A stretch of 64,000 nt of DNA, taken from Streptomyces durmitorensis (GTDB lineage Bacteria > Actinomycetota > Actinomycetes > Streptomycetales > Streptomycetaceae). The DNA is taken from positions 9,610,001-9,674,000 of the forward strand of contig NZ_CP097289.1 in the NCBI RefSeq assembly GCF_023498005.1, read 5' to 3'. How positions within the stretch are numbered: position 1 is the first letter of the stretch; every line of letters begins with the position of its first letter. The position numbers and the translations under genes were made by a program. The notes under the pieces are model-generated. The model made no database searches and was not told where the DNA came from. It was given only the letters and a program-made list of their open reading frames with translations. Shown here one piece after another: positions 1-8,861 of this stretch.

Positions 1-1976
1 TAGGTGACTTCCAGCGTTTCGGCGTTGTACCGGGCGCCCCGGCAGGTCGGGCACGGCGCGTAGGTGCCGGGCAGGAACAGCAGTTCCACCGCGACGAATC
101 CTTCGCCCTGGCAGGTCTCGCACCGCCCTTGGGGCACGTTGAAGGAGAACCGTCCGGCCGAGTAGCCGCGCGCCCTGGCCTCGTCCGTCGCCGCGTACAG
201 CTTGCGCACCGCGTCGAACATCCCCGTGTACGTGGCCAGGTTGGACCGGGGAGTTCGGCCGATGGGCCGTTGGTCGACCCGGACCAGCCGGTCGAACGAC
301 TCGATGCCCGACGCGTCCTGGACGTCGACCTCCAGCTGCGCCTCGTCGGGCTCCTCGGGTACGAGTCCGAGGTGGCTGCGGACGACCTCGGCGAGGACCT
401 GCGTCACCAGTGTCGATTTTCCGGAGCCGGACACGCCTGTTACCGCGGTCAGTACGCAGAGCGGTACGTCGACGGAGACGTCGTGCAGATTGTGGCGGGA
501 GACGCCGCTCAGGTGCAGCCAGCCGTGCGGTGTGCGTGGGCGGTGATCGAGCGGCTTGGCGCGCCCGAACAGGTGCTGGCTCGTGGCCGACTCCCTCACC
601 TGCTCAAGACCGGCGACCGGGCCGCTGTACAGCACGCGCCCACCGCCCTCGCCCGCGCCGGGGCCGATGTCGACCACCCAGTCCGCCCGCCGTACGACGT
701 CCATGTCGTGCTCCACGACGAACAGCGAGTTGCCCGCCGCCTTGAGGCGGTCCAGCACGTCCAGCAGCGGTTCCGCGTCAGCCGGGTGCAGGCCTGCGGA
801 GGGTTCGTCGAGGACGTAGACGACGCCGAACAGCCCCGAGCGCAGCTGGGTGGCGATCCGCAGGCGCTGCGCCTCGCCGGGCGACAGGGTTGTCGAGCGG
901 CGCCCGAGGCCGAGATACCCGAGGCCCAGGTCGAGCAGTACGTCGACCCGTGCGACCAGGTCACCGCAGATCCGGACCGCGACCTCGGTCGTCTCCCCGG
1001 ATCGGGCGGTCGACGTGGTGGCGTCGGCCTTGGACCGCCCCGCGACGGGCCGCAGCAGTGCCGCGACTTCGGTGAGCGGCATCGCGTTGATCTCGGCGAT
1101 GGAATGTCCGGCGAAGGTCACGGCGAGTCCCTCGGGTCGCAGTCCGCTGCCGTGACACTCGGGGCAGGGCACACTCCTGACGAACCGGAGTGTCCGTTCG
1201 CGCATCTTCTCGCTCTTTGAGTCGGCGAGGACGTGCATGACGTGCTTGCGGGCGCTCCAGAACTTGCCTTGGTAGCCGTAGTCGACGCGGCCCTCCTCCG
1301 GCTCGATGTACACGGAGGGCTGTTCGTCCGTGTACAGCAGCCAGTCCCGGTCCTTCTTCCTGAGCCTGCGCCACGGTCGGTCGATGTCGATCCCCAGGCC
1401 GCTCACGACGCTGCGCAGGTTGGCGCCCTGCCAGGCGCCCGGCCAGGCGGCGATCGCCCCCTCGCGGATGCTCAGCGAGGGGTCCGGGACGAGCAGGTCC
1501 TCGGCGACGTCGTGCACGACGCCCAGTCCGTGGCACTCCGGGCAGGCGCCGGCCGCGGTGTTGGGTGAGAACGACTCGGCTTCCAGCCGTGCGGCCCGGG
1601 GCGGATAGGTGCCGGCGCGGGAGTACAGCATGCGCAGCAGATTGGACAGCGTGGTGATGGTGCCGACCGTCGAGCGCGAACTGGGCGCCCCGCGTCGCTG
1701 CTGCAGGGCCACGGCGGGTGGCAATCCGGTGATGTCCTGCACGTGCGGCGCTGCGACCTGGTGCAGCAGCCTTCGGGCGTATGGTGCTACGGACTCGAAG
1801 TAGCGCCGCTGGGCCTCCGCGTAGAGCGTGCCGAACGCGAGCGAGGTCTTGCCCGAACCGGAGACGCCGGTGAAGGCGACCATCGCGTCCCGCGGAACGT
1901 CGACATCGATGTTCCGCAGGTTGTTCTCACTGGCGCCCCGGACATGCACGAAGGGGTCGCTCGCGTCCTTGTTCAC
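1..1976 (-). CDS. UvrA-like ABC ATPase (drug-resistance/excinuclease A paralogue), 3' end outside window
   Basis: The reading frame is open from a GTG at 1976 down to base 1 (658 codons) and runs out of the window. Residues 37-45 form the first Walker A (GVSGSGKTS). UvrA-type zinc-binding CPECHG motifs follow. The ABC signature LSPGEAQRLRIA is at about bases 855-890 and the Walker B DEPSAGLHP at about 790-815. A second Walker A (GVSGSGKST) lies near 420, followed by CETCQGEGF and CPTCRG. This is the tandem-ATPase, zinc-hook layout of UvrA. The short spacing suggests a compact paralogue of about 750-800 aa, like those found beside resistance genes, rather than housekeeping UvrA of about 950-1000 aa. 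Its role (DNA-bound drug removal or repair) is inferred from the family. No in-frame ATG exists near the N-terminus, so GTG is the probable start. Confidence 0.85.
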   Translation of the reverse strand, partial: MNKDASDPFVHVRGASENNLRNIDVDVPRDAMVAFTGVSGSGKTSLAFGTLYAEAQRRYFESVAPYARRLLHQVAAPHVQDITGLPPAVALQQRRGAPSSRSTVGTITTLSNLLRMLYSRAGTYPPRAARLEAESFSPNTAAGACPECHGLGVVHDVAEDLLVPDPSLSIREGAIAAWPGAWQGANLRSVVSGLGIDIDRPWRRLRKKDRDWLLYTDEQPSVYIEPEEGRVDYGYQGKFWSARKHVMHVLADSKSEKMRERTLRFVRSVPCPECHGSGLRPEGLAVTFAGHSIAEINAMPLTEVAALLRPVAGRSKADATTSTARSGETTEVAVRICGDLVARVDVLLDLGLGYLGLGRRSTTLSPGEAQRLRIATQLRSGLFGVVYVLDEPSAGLHPADAEPLLDVLDRLKAAGNSLFVVEHDMDVVRRADWVVDIGPGAGEGGGRVLYSGPVAGLEQVRESATSQHLFGRAKPLDHRPRTPHGWLHLSGVSRHNLHDVSVDVPLCVLTAVTGVSGSGKSTLVTQVLAEVVRSHLGLVPEEPDEAQLEVDVQDASGIESFDRLVRVDQRPIGRTPRSNLATYTGMFDAVRKLYAATDEARARGYSAGRFSFNVPQGRCETCQGEGFVAVELLFLPGTYAPCPTCRGARYNAETLEVT

Positions 1977-1993
1977 GGTTCCTGATTACCTGA

Positions 1994-2188
1994 TTGCGCC
2001 GGGAACCGCGCGACAGGCGCCCACCTGGCCCCGCTCTCAATACCTGGCTCAAGCCCAGCACCGAACTCCTGCGCCGCGTCACCACCGCACTGGACAACGA
2101 CCGCCTCCACGTCCACATCGAACGCGAACTCCCCCTCCAACACGCCACACAGGCATGGGACCGCGAGCCCACGCCCCCTAAGGGGTAG
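1994..2188 (+). pseudogene. possible C-terminal scrap of a zinc-type alcohol dehydrogenase/quinone reductase
   Basis: The short frame ends with residues resembling the C-terminal end of medium-chain dehydrogenases: KPSTELLRRVTTALDNDRL, then HIERELPLQHATQAWDR, then PPKG and stop. Zinc-dependent oxidoreductases typically end with a segment of the type G-R-L..v-d..fPL..a..A......GKvV. No cofactor or catalytic domain is present, so at most this is a relic. The similarity is judged by eye only. Confidence 0.3.
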
Positions 2189-2549
2189 GTGACCGAGCCC
2201 TACCTCTCCGGGCAGGAGCCGGACGCCGACCACCGCGTCGACTGCCCCAGCTTCCAGGGATGCGCGTACGGCCAGGCTGTCGTACTGCTCAGCGAGTTCG
2301 TGCAGGACCATGTCGCCCGCCGGCTGGACAGTCGGCACGGTCCCGAAGCCAGTTCAGGATCTTCCTGCGGCGCATGCGCCACTGCACGGCCGGCGCCGGC
2401 CTGATCCCGTCTTCGTTGGTTGTGCCCTTGGCCGAGGGTGGAGACGTGCTCCGGCTACCCGATCCCAGGTGTGATGTCACTAAGTGCCCTTTGGCGTCTG
2501 CTAGTTGGGTCTGTCTCGTAGGGTGAGGCTCAGTCCCCGGCGAGCTACA
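2189..2549. other. intergenic stretch without a recognisable gene
   Basis: Short frames exist on both strands but none has a ribosome binding site, a recognisable motif or consistent third-position GC bias. Nothing supportable is seen. Confidence 0.5.
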
Positions 2550-3998
2550 TCAGTGACCGCGAGGCGGTGGTCTGCAGCCGTCAGTACTAGGTGTGGGCGC
2601 AGCTTCCCAAGGCCGACGCTGAGGTGTGGATGCTGTGGCCGGAGATTTAGCTCCCTGCCGGTCGCTGAGGCGGAGGCTGACCACGGCGGTGAGGGTGAAG
2701 ACGGTGGCCTGGTAGGCCATGGCGTGGCTGAAGGCGGCGCCCGTACCGGTGGCGGGTCCGTAGTAAGCGAGGCCGGCCAGTGTCACGCCGACGGAGCCGC
2801 CGAGCTGCTGGGCCGTGGGCAGCAGCCCGGAGACCGATCCTGCGGCGGGGCCCCGCAGTGTAGCCAGGACAAGTGCGAAGACCGCGGCGGTGAACGCACC
2901 GAACGCGGCGCCGCCGACGGCCAGCACGGGCAGAGCCGCTCGGCGTCCGGCTGACGAGCCGACGAGCGGGGCCAGCGCCAGGGACATGGCGGCCAAGGCC
3001 AGGGCGGCGGCGGTGAGCACGCGCGGGCCGTGACAGCGGGTGAGGGCGGGCGCGGCTCTGCTGCCGACGACAGCGGCGGCGGCGAACGGCGCCGAGGTCA
3101 GTGCGGCGTCCAGGGCCGAGTAGCCGATGGCGGACTGAAGATGGAGGAAGAGCAGGTAGGTGAAGGAGGGCACCCCGGTGTTGAACAAGAAGACCAGCAG
3201 GGTGCCGCTGCGCGCCGCCCGGTCCCGCAGCACCGCGGGATGGATCAGAGGGTCCGGCCGCCGGGGCAGGCCCCGGACGAAGAAGCCGAGGGCAGCTGCG
3301 GCCACGGTGAAACTGGACCATGTCCACCAGGGCCAGCCCGCCTCCCGTCCCAGCGCCAGTGGCAGCACCAGCGCCCCGGCGCCCACGGTGACCAGCACCG
3401 CGCCCGGCTTGTCGACACGCAGCCCGTCCGCACCGCGTGTGCGGGGCAGCCCGGCCGCCCCGGCCAGCGAGGCGAGAGCCACCGGCACCGTCAGGAGGAA
3501 CACCGGCCGCCAGCCGAGACCGAAGAGGTCGGCGCGCAGGACAAGCCCGCCGAGCAGTGGCCCTGCCAGTGAGGCGACGGCCATGGTCGCGCCGTACAGG
3601 CCAAGGGCGCGCGGCCGGCGTGCCGTGGGTGTGGCGGCTTGGATGAGCGAGAGGACTTGCGGGGCGACCAGACCGCTGCCCGCGCCCTGTACCAGCCGGG
3701 CCACTATCAGCCATGTGGAGCCGGGAGCACACGCGGCGCCCACCGAGCCCGCAGTGAACACCACAGTGCCCACCCAGAACAGCCGCCGATAGCCGTATCG
3801 GTCGCCCAGCCGCGCGGCGGGGATGAGCAGACACGCATACGTCAACGTGTACCCGGCGAGGATCAGCTGCACGGTGCCCGCCCCGGCGCCCAGATCGGCC
3901 TGGATCGCCGGGGCCGCGACCTGCGCGACGGTGACGTTGAGGAGCTGCACGAACGTGGCGCTGAGCACCACCGGCAGCATGAGGCGCCCGCTGCTCAC
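2550..3998 (-). CDS. MFS efflux transporter, 14-TM (DHA2-like)
   Basis: A 482-aa integral membrane protein. The N-terminal half has the MFS pattern: a TM1 segment (LMLPVVLSATFVQLLNVTVA), then loop motif A (AARLGDRYGYRRLFWVG) and a motif-C-like segment (LYGATMAVASLAGPLLGG). Length and hydrophobic segments fit the 14-helix DHA2 drug:proton antiporter group. The last ~35 residues are polar and Pro/Arg-rich, which is unusual, and may come from a changed 3' end. Its start overlaps the stop of the upstream hydrolase by 4 bases (ATGA), so the two are co-translated. The divergent LysR gene next door is the likely regulator. Substrate unknown. Confidence 0.85.
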   Translation of the reverse strand: MSSGRLMLPVVLSATFVQLLNVTVAQVAAPAIQADLGAGAGTVQLILAGYTLTYACLLIPAARLGDRYGYRRLFWVGTVVFTAGSVGAACAPGSTWLIVARLVQGAGSGLVAPQVLSLIQAATPTARRPRALGLYGATMAVASLAGPLLGGLVLRADLFGLGWRPVFLLTVPVALASLAGAAGLPRTRGADGLRVDKPGAVLVTVGAGALVLPLALGREAGWPWWTWSSFTVAAAALGFFVRGLPRRPDPLIHPAVLRDRAARSGTLLVFLFNTGVPSFTYLLFLHLQSAIGYSALDAALTSAPFAAAAVVGSRAAPALTRCHGPRVLTAAALALAAMSLALAPLVGSSAGRRAALPVLAVGGAAFGAFTAAVFALVLATLRGPAAGSVSGLLPTAQQLGGSVGVTLAGLAYYGPATGTGAAFSHAMAYQATVFTLTAVVSLRLSDRQGAKSPATASTPQRRPWEAAPTPSTDGCRPPPRGH

Positions 3999-4840
3999 GA
4001 GAGCAGCGCCGCGGCGAGCTCGCGGGGCCGGGCGGCGAAGGGGCTATGGCTGCCAGGCAGGGTGCGGATGGTGAACGGGTTGTCCGCAAAGGCCCCGTCG
4101 GCTTCCGAGATCATCAGATCCTGCACGGTCGCCGGCAGCCCCTTGTCGTCCGCGCAGCGCAGGAAGATCCGCGGGATCCGTCCCCACCGCTGGGGGGTCA
4201 CGACGACCGGGGTGGCGGGTATCGCCAGCGGCAGATCGGGGCTCAGGACCGAGCGCCAGCGGTCGAAGCGGTCCAGCGGGGTGTCATGGTAGTGGGCCTG
4301 TCGTAGTTCCTCGACGTAGGCGGGGTCCGTCGAGAGCGGGTTGATCCGCACGGCGCCCAACTGCTCGGCGTCGCCGAGGTTGAGGCTCCCACCCCGTGCC
4401 GTGGCGTTCTCGGGCGAGGCGAGGTAGTCGAAGAAGCGCGGCCGTCCGGCGGGGACGAAGGCCGACAGATAGACGATCGCGTCGACGAGTTCGGGCGCCC
4501 GCTCTGCGGCGAGCGACGCGGGCCCGCCGCCCGCGCTGTGCGCGACGAGGACGATCCGGGGGTGGCGGCGGACCTGGCGCAGCGCGTCGAGAACGGTCTG
4601 GGCGCAGTCGTCCATGGTCACGTCGGCGAGTGGGGACTTCTCGGTCAGCAGGCCCGGCTGGCCGGGCAGGAGGTAACCGCTGGGCAGGGGTGCGTCGAAG
4701 CCGTGCCCCGGCAGGTCGACGGCCACGCTCGCGGCGCCGAGTCCGGCCAGTGCACGCTGCGTCGGCGCCCACTGGCCGGAGCTGTGCCAGGCCCCGTGCA
4801 CGAGGACGAAGACGGTGTGAGGTGGGGAGAGGTTGGTCAT
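3995..4840 (-). CDS. alpha/beta-hydrolase
   Basis: A 281-aa alpha/beta-hydrolase fold protein. The oxyanion-hole segment LVHGAWHSSGQW is at about residues 13-24. The nucleophile elbow AHSAGG puts the catalytic Ser at 102, and the C-terminal GSHSPF puts the catalytic His at 265. The VHGAWH start and overall length resemble the plant-esterase/salicylate-esterase-like group common in actinomycetes. It is first gene of a two-gene operon with the MFS pump (4-base overlap) and divergent from a LysR regulator, suggesting that an ester-containing compound is hydrolysed and exported. Substrate not predictable. Confidence 0.85.
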   Translation of the reverse strand: MTNLSPPHTVFVLVHGAWHSSGQWAPTQRALAGLGAASVAVDLPGHGFDAPLPSGYLLPGQPGLLTEKSPLADVTMDDCAQTVLDALRQVRRHPRIVLVAHSAGGGPASLAAERAPELVDAIVYLSAFVPAGRPRFFDYLASPENATARGGSLNLGDAEQLGAVRINPLSTDPAYVEELRQAHYHDTPLDRFDRWRSVLSPDLPLAIPATPVVVTPQRWGRIPRIFLRCADDKGLPATVQDLMISEADGAFADNPFTIRTLPGSHSPFAARPRELAAALLS

Positions 4841-4933
4841 GACTGCATCTCACGTGGCCTTGCCCCGGTCATCCAGGGAAAGATCTGGCAAGCTGGCCGG
4901 TGATACCCACAAGATATGGCGCAGGAGGTACGC
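4841..4933. promoter_or_regulatory. divergent promoter/operator between hydrolase-MFS operon and LysR gene
   Basis: The 93-bp divergent spacer holds overlapping inverted repeats: CTTGCC (4859-4864) with GGCAAG (4887-4892), and CCAG (4873-4876) with CTGG (4885-4888). A dyad in this position is what a LysR regulator would bind, but the exact box is inferred. Confidence 0.45.
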
Positions 4934-5884
4934 ATGGAGGCGCGACACCTGCGATACGCCCTGGCCCTGGCCGAGCACGAACACTTCGGCCGGGCAGCCG
5001 ACGCCCTGGGCATCGCCCAGCCTCCGCTGTCCAAACAGATCGCCGACCTCGAACGCGAGGTGGGCACCCGGCTGTTCGACCGCACCCGCCGCGGAGTGTT
5101 CCCGACGGCGGCGGGCACGGCCTTCCTCACCCGGGCGCGCAGCGCGCTCAAGGAGATGACGGCGGCCTCGGTCGACGCGGCCAGGGCAGCTCGCGGCGAA
5201 ACGGGACGGCTGCGCCTGGGATTCGTCGCCTCGGCGCTGCTCGACCCCCTCCCAGACGTCCTGGGCCGCTTCGGCCGTGAACGGCCCGACGTGCGACTGG
5301 AGTTGCATGAAATGGCGACCAGCCGCAGCACGGCTGCCCTGGCCGCCGGTGAACTGGAGGTGGCGATCACCCTTGGCCGGCCGCGGGGCGCCGGGGCCGA
5401 GCAGTTGGTGTCGGTACCCATCGGACACGACCACCTGGTCGCAGTCGTGAGCAGCACGCACCCCTACGCGGGCCAACCGTCGGTGAGCGTGGACCAGTTG
5501 CGGCAGCAGTCGCTGATCGTGGCGCCCGGCGCCGACGAGCCCACCGTCCTTGCCGGGCTGAGCACCCTGCTGGGCAAGGAGTCCCCGGCGCTCTCCGGTG
5601 CGACCGTCGCGCGGGACATCCACACGATCGTCGGCCTTGCCGCCTGCGATGTGGGTGTGGGGCTCGGACCGTCCCGCATGCTCGCGGCCCCGCGGCGTGG
5701 GACGTGGTTTTGCGAGGTGACCCCGCGCACGCCGCTGCCCGACCTGGTCCTGTCCTTCTCTGCCCGGGATCGTCCCCCAGTGCTGAACGCCTTCCTCGAC
5801 GTCATCCGCAAGAACTGCCCCGACGTCGGCGCCGCACTCGATCGCTGGCTTGGCCCGCGGGAAGACCGCTTCGACGGCGCCTGA
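4934..5884 (+). CDS. LysR-family transcriptional regulator
   Basis: A 316-aa protein. It begins MEARHLRYALALAEHEHFGR and continues with the LysR winged HTH (AADALGIAQPPLSKQIADLE, then LFDRTRRGVFPTAAG), followed by a periplasmic-binding-type effector domain from about residue 90. An upstream ATG (4916) is possible, but AGGAGG at 4923-4928 sits 5 bases before the ATG at 4934, which decides the start. It is transcribed divergently from the hydrolase/MFS operon and probably controls it in response to the exported or hydrolysed compound. Confidence 0.9.
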   Translation: MEARHLRYALALAEHEHFGRAADALGIAQPPLSKQIADLEREVGTRLFDRTRRGVFPTAAGTAFLTRARSALKEMTAASVDAARAARGETGRLRLGFVASALLDPLPDVLGRFGRERPDVRLELHEMATSRSTAALAAGELEVAITLGRPRGAGAEQLVSVPIGHDHLVAVVSSTHPYAGQPSVSVDQLRQQSLIVAPGADEPTVLAGLSTLLGKESPALSGATVARDIHTIVGLAACDVGVGLGPSRMLAAPRRGTWFCEVTPRTPLPDLVLSFSARDRPPVLNAFLDVIRKNCPDVGAALDRWLGPREDRFDGA

Positions 5885-5993
5885 TCACGGCAGCGGAAGC
5901 AGGGCTGCGGGCGCCCTGCAGTCCTTGCGGGACCGCGCGTTGCGCGGCTACCGGGATTCACTGGGAGCCTCGTGTCCGTAGCCTGCACACGTG

Positions 5994-6443
5994 ATGGAGG
6001 AAGACGAGACCAACCCGGTTGTCCGCGTCGGAGGTGACCGGTATCGAACGATCAGCCTGCGCTTCCACCAGCTGACACGTTCGTACCCGGAAGAGCGTGG
6101 CGACGTGATGCGCGACTTCCTCGTGACAGCTCAAGGTGAGTCGGCGCGGATCGAGTTCATGGTGAGGACCTGGGACGGTGACGGCCTCGACGTCTTCCTT
6201 GCCGAACTGGCAGAGGAGTTTCGTGGCTGGAACGGCACCAGGACCTGGCGCTCCCCTGAGGACGACTTGACGCTGGCTGCCGAGCACGCAGGATCACACG
6301 TCCGGTTGACGTGGAGGCTGCATGACCGTCTCCCCGATGACGAGTGGCGTTTCGAGATGGCGACTTTCCATGCTCCTGGAGAAGACATGCGCCGCCTTGC
6401 CATCGAGATGCGTACCTTCCTGAAGTCGGACCCGCTGAAGTAG
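5994..6443 (+). CDS. DUF6228-like small protein
   Basis: A 149-aa soluble protein with the pattern FLVTAQGESARIEF, DGDGLDVFLAELAEEFRGW, HVRLTWRLHDR and GEDMRRLA, resembling the DUF6228 family of Streptomyces (assigned by eye). These read like immunity or accessory proteins, but no function is established. A GTG at 5991 directly precedes the ATG at 5994; either may be used. No operon partner: the next sequence is an IS remnant. Confidence 0.6.
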   Translation: MEEDETNPVVRVGGDRYRTISLRFHQLTRSYPEERGDVMRDFLVTAQGESARIEFMVRTWDGDGLDVFLAELAEEFRGWNGTRTWRSPEDDLTLAAEHAGSHVRLTWRLHDRLPDDEWRFEMATFHAPGEDMRRLAIEMRTFLKSDPLK

Positions 6444-6459
6444 GCGGAGACAGCTCTCA

Positions 6460-6610
6460 GCCGTCTACGGGCCGCCCAACACGCCAGTTGTCGGTAGGTG
6501 ATCAAGTAGCAGGCGAGTTTGAGAAACGCTTCGTGAATGTCGGCCCGACGTTCCCAACGGATCCGCAGACATCGGGAGCCGTGTGACCAGGCAAGGCCAG
6601 CGGTGTGGCG
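6460..6610 (-). pseudogene. IS5-type transposase C-terminal scrap
   Basis: The reverse strand encodes a truncated segment SHGSRCLRIRWERRADIHEAF, then LKLACYLITYRQL. This matches the end of IS5-group DDE transposases (pattern rrLRiRwErradiheAFl.La..li..R.L). No upstream catalytic region remains, so it is a fossil. Confidence 0.65.
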
Positions 6611-6694
6611 GGCGCAGGTATACGTGGCCCGGCACCTGGGAGCGGTCCGTGTCGAGCGGTACCGGCTGGCCAAGACGGACGCGGTCCGCGACAG

Positions 6695-7810
6695 CTATGG
6701 CGCGATGGCTGAAGTGCTCGCCGGCCTGACCTGACTGGTGTTCTCCGGGGTCCGGTCGATGTGGATACGTACCCGCCGCAGGAGCGTGTCGGCCCGCTCC
6801 TCGGCCTCTTCGGCCTCTGCACCGGTGACCACGAACGCCCCCAGCCGGTGCCTGTTGGCGCCCGGCCCGTGGACGAGGCCGCCGATCGTGGCCCGCCAGC
6901 GGACAAATGGCACCCCCGGCCCCGTCTTCGGGAAGCCGAAGGCAGACATCAGCCGCCCGTCGCACGAGCTGGTCACGAACCGCACGGTCGCGTACCCGCG
7001 GGTGGTTGGCGCGAGCGCGGCCGATCGGCCGAGGGCAACATCGAGCAGAGCCGCCCACACGTCGATGCCCAGGGCGTGCTGGATCAGGACCCCGATGTGT
7101 CCTGCGGCGAGGCGGGCGCCGATCTCGATGACCGTGCATTGCCCGTCCTCGCTGACGATGACCTCGGTGTGCGAGGCGCCGTGCTGGATACCGGCCGCAA
7201 TGACGGCCGCCTCAACTTCCCGGAACACAGGCCGCCTGAAACGGCCCGGGGGAGGGCGACGGGCAGGCTGTGCCCCGTCTCGACCCTCCTCGCGCCGCCG
7301 GTCACCTGCTTCCGGGTCACGGCCAGGTGCGTTGTAGTGCCGCCCTGAGTGAGGGACTCGACGCTGTACTCCTTCCCGGCTGCGTACGACTGGATCAGGA
7401 CGCCCGGGGCGCCGCCGCTTGCGTACATGCCGCCGACCACGCCGCGAGCGACGGCAGCGGCCTCGGCCGCACCAGCCGGGCCGCTCGCGCTCGTCTCGGC
7501 TCGTTGCCGGGCGCCCCCAGCTCGGCGCAGAGATGCGCGGCGAGCTCGGTCAGGTACTCGTTGACAGTCAGCACCGCGCCAACACCCGTGCGGTGGGCGT
7601 ACGCGGCGGTCTCGGCCAGGGCCTTCTCGGGCCGGGTGAATCGGTGGCGATGTACCCGGCCAGCAGGCCCTTCAGCTCTGGCCCGTAGCCTGCATACGCC
7701 GCGGCGGTGGTCGCGGCGTGGACCTGGTGGCCGCGGGCGGCTGTCGCCGCGGCGAGGAGACCCGCCTCAGGACCAGCCGCGTCCAGTAGCAACACGCCGG
7801 GGAGAGTCAC
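6695..7810 (-). pseudogene. ATP-grasp ligase, multiply frameshifted and internally deleted
   Basis: ATP-grasp pieces occur in order in different frames. The N-terminal Rossmann-like segment is GVLLLDAAGPEAGLLAAATA (from GTG 7810), then VLTVNEYLTELAAHLCAELG (~7590-7520). The substrate/ATP region reads GVLIQSYAAGKEYSVESLTQ (~7410-7350), and the C-terminal segment has VIEIGARLAAGHIGVLIQHA (~7130-7075), where the E-I-x-x-R residues fit the Mg-ATP site. Shifts lie near 7640, 7480 and 7240. The usual ~100 residues between the N-terminal and central parts are missing. The GTG start overlaps the amidinotransferase stop (GTGA), so this was a coupled operon. Family enzymes activate carboxylates for amide bond formation; the original substrate is unknown. 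Confidence 0.75.
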
Positions 7811-8492
7811 GACACATAGTCCTCGAAACCGCCGGTGCGCCGGGTGTCCAGGGTGAAACAGTGGAACCGGCCCCCGAACAACCTTCTGTGCCGGTGCCGC
7901 ACGGGGACCACGTCGAAGTCGTCGTAGACCGGGAACACGCCCGGCTCCGACGCACGATGTAGCGCCACGAGCGAAGCGGCTCGGGCATCAGGTTCCGGAT
8001 GCCGTCGTGCCGGGCCAGGAACACTCCGGGCTTCAGGGCGAGCACCGTGCTGTCGATGTGGTTGTCGGCCATTCGCCGCACCCGGTGTACGCGGCGCGCG
8101 GGACACCGCGACCACCCTGGGCGGCCCGACTGAGGCCGTCGAGGACCCGCGGCCCAGCCCCTACGACGTCGGTGTGGCAGTAGGCGGTGAAGGCCGGGGC
8201 GAGCAGGCGGGTCTCCAGATAGCGGGAGCGGATCGCGGGCGGCGTCTCGATGATCTGGTTGCCGAGGACCAGGGTGTTGTCGCGGATGTTCAGCGCCGGG
8301 GTCGGGGCGTCTTCCCAGCCCAGGCCCGCGATCGGGGCCGCGACCCGAGGAAGGGGCAACGGCCGGTACACGGTGACCCCGAGCCCGGCGAGCGTGGCCG
8401 CAAGGCCCTCCACGTCCTCGTGCAGCTCCTCCGCGTACCGCTCCTTGACGGTCCAGCTCTCCCGAGGGCTGGTCCAACCGGAAGCCGGTCAC
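7807..8492 (-). pseudogene. arginine:glycine amidinotransferase-like enzyme, frameshifted
   Basis: Diagnostic amidinotransferase segments are spread over frames: LNIRDNTLVLGNQIIETPPA and RSRYLETR (~8310-8210), HIDSTVLALKPGVFLARHDG (~8060-8000) with the catalytic-type His, and FHCFTLDTRRTGGFEDYVS at the C-terminus carrying the expected catalytic Cys. Frame changes occur near 8450, 8110 and 7950. The order matches glycine/inosamine amidinotransferases (guanidino-group transfer from arginine), although it is shorter than the usual ~350 aa. The GTG start at 8492 lies just after the stop of the preceding minus-strand remnant, and the stop overlaps the ATP-grasp start, so it belonged to a four-gene operon. 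Confidence 0.75.
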
Positions 8493-8497
8493 CGCGC

Positions 8498-8850
8498 TTA
8501 GAAGGGGGCTGCGGTCACGTGCCGGTCGGCGAGCGCGCGGCCCCGGCGGACCCGCAGGATCAGGCCGCCGTCGGCGGTCCGGCTGGAGGCTGCGCTGTTC
8601 GCTCCAGCCGGAGAACCGGAACTCGCTGCCGCCGACCGCGACGAGCGCGAAGGTGCGCCCGGCGACCGTCAGGGCAAGGACACCGTCTGCGCCGCGGTGA
8701 ATGCGGGCGAGAATGAGGGAGCCATCCAGCGGGGCGGCCGCGTCGAAGTCCGCGAACCCGGACGGCAGCAGTCCCTCGTACGGCAGCCCGGCGAGCCAGG
8801 CGGGGGCCGTTGCTGGGGCGGGTCGGTTGAAGAGAACCTCCCCGCAAGTT
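8498..8850 (-). pseudogene. unknown ~115-aa protein remnant in the decayed amidinotransferase operon
   Basis: The reverse strand reads VLFNRPAPATAPAWLAGLPY, then GSLILARIHRGADGVLALTV, then AGRTFALVAVGGSEFRFSGW. It then changes frame (~8590) to ILRVRRGRALADRHVTAAPF and stops at 8498. Strong third-position GC bias supports former coding. No family is recognised. It sits between the hydroxylase-like and amidinotransferase-like genes in the same direction. Confidence 0.5.
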
Positions 8851-8861
8851 AGCAGGTACTG

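Noticed and set aside
1973..2338. Minus-strand frame with LHELAEQYDSLAVRASLEAG
   Set aside because: Part of it looks helical and biased, but there is no start signal and the frame loses bias before its stop, so no gene is called.
2647..4089. A 480-aa minus-strand frame overlapping the MFS and hydrolase genes
   Set aside because: Arg/Pro-rich, no motifs, and fully contained in the other frame of two recognised genes.
6537..6734. Plus-strand frame ending ARHLGAVRVERYRLAKTDAV and on to a stop
   Set aside because: It reads like the C-terminus of a real protein, but only ~45 residues remain between two relics and no family is recognised.
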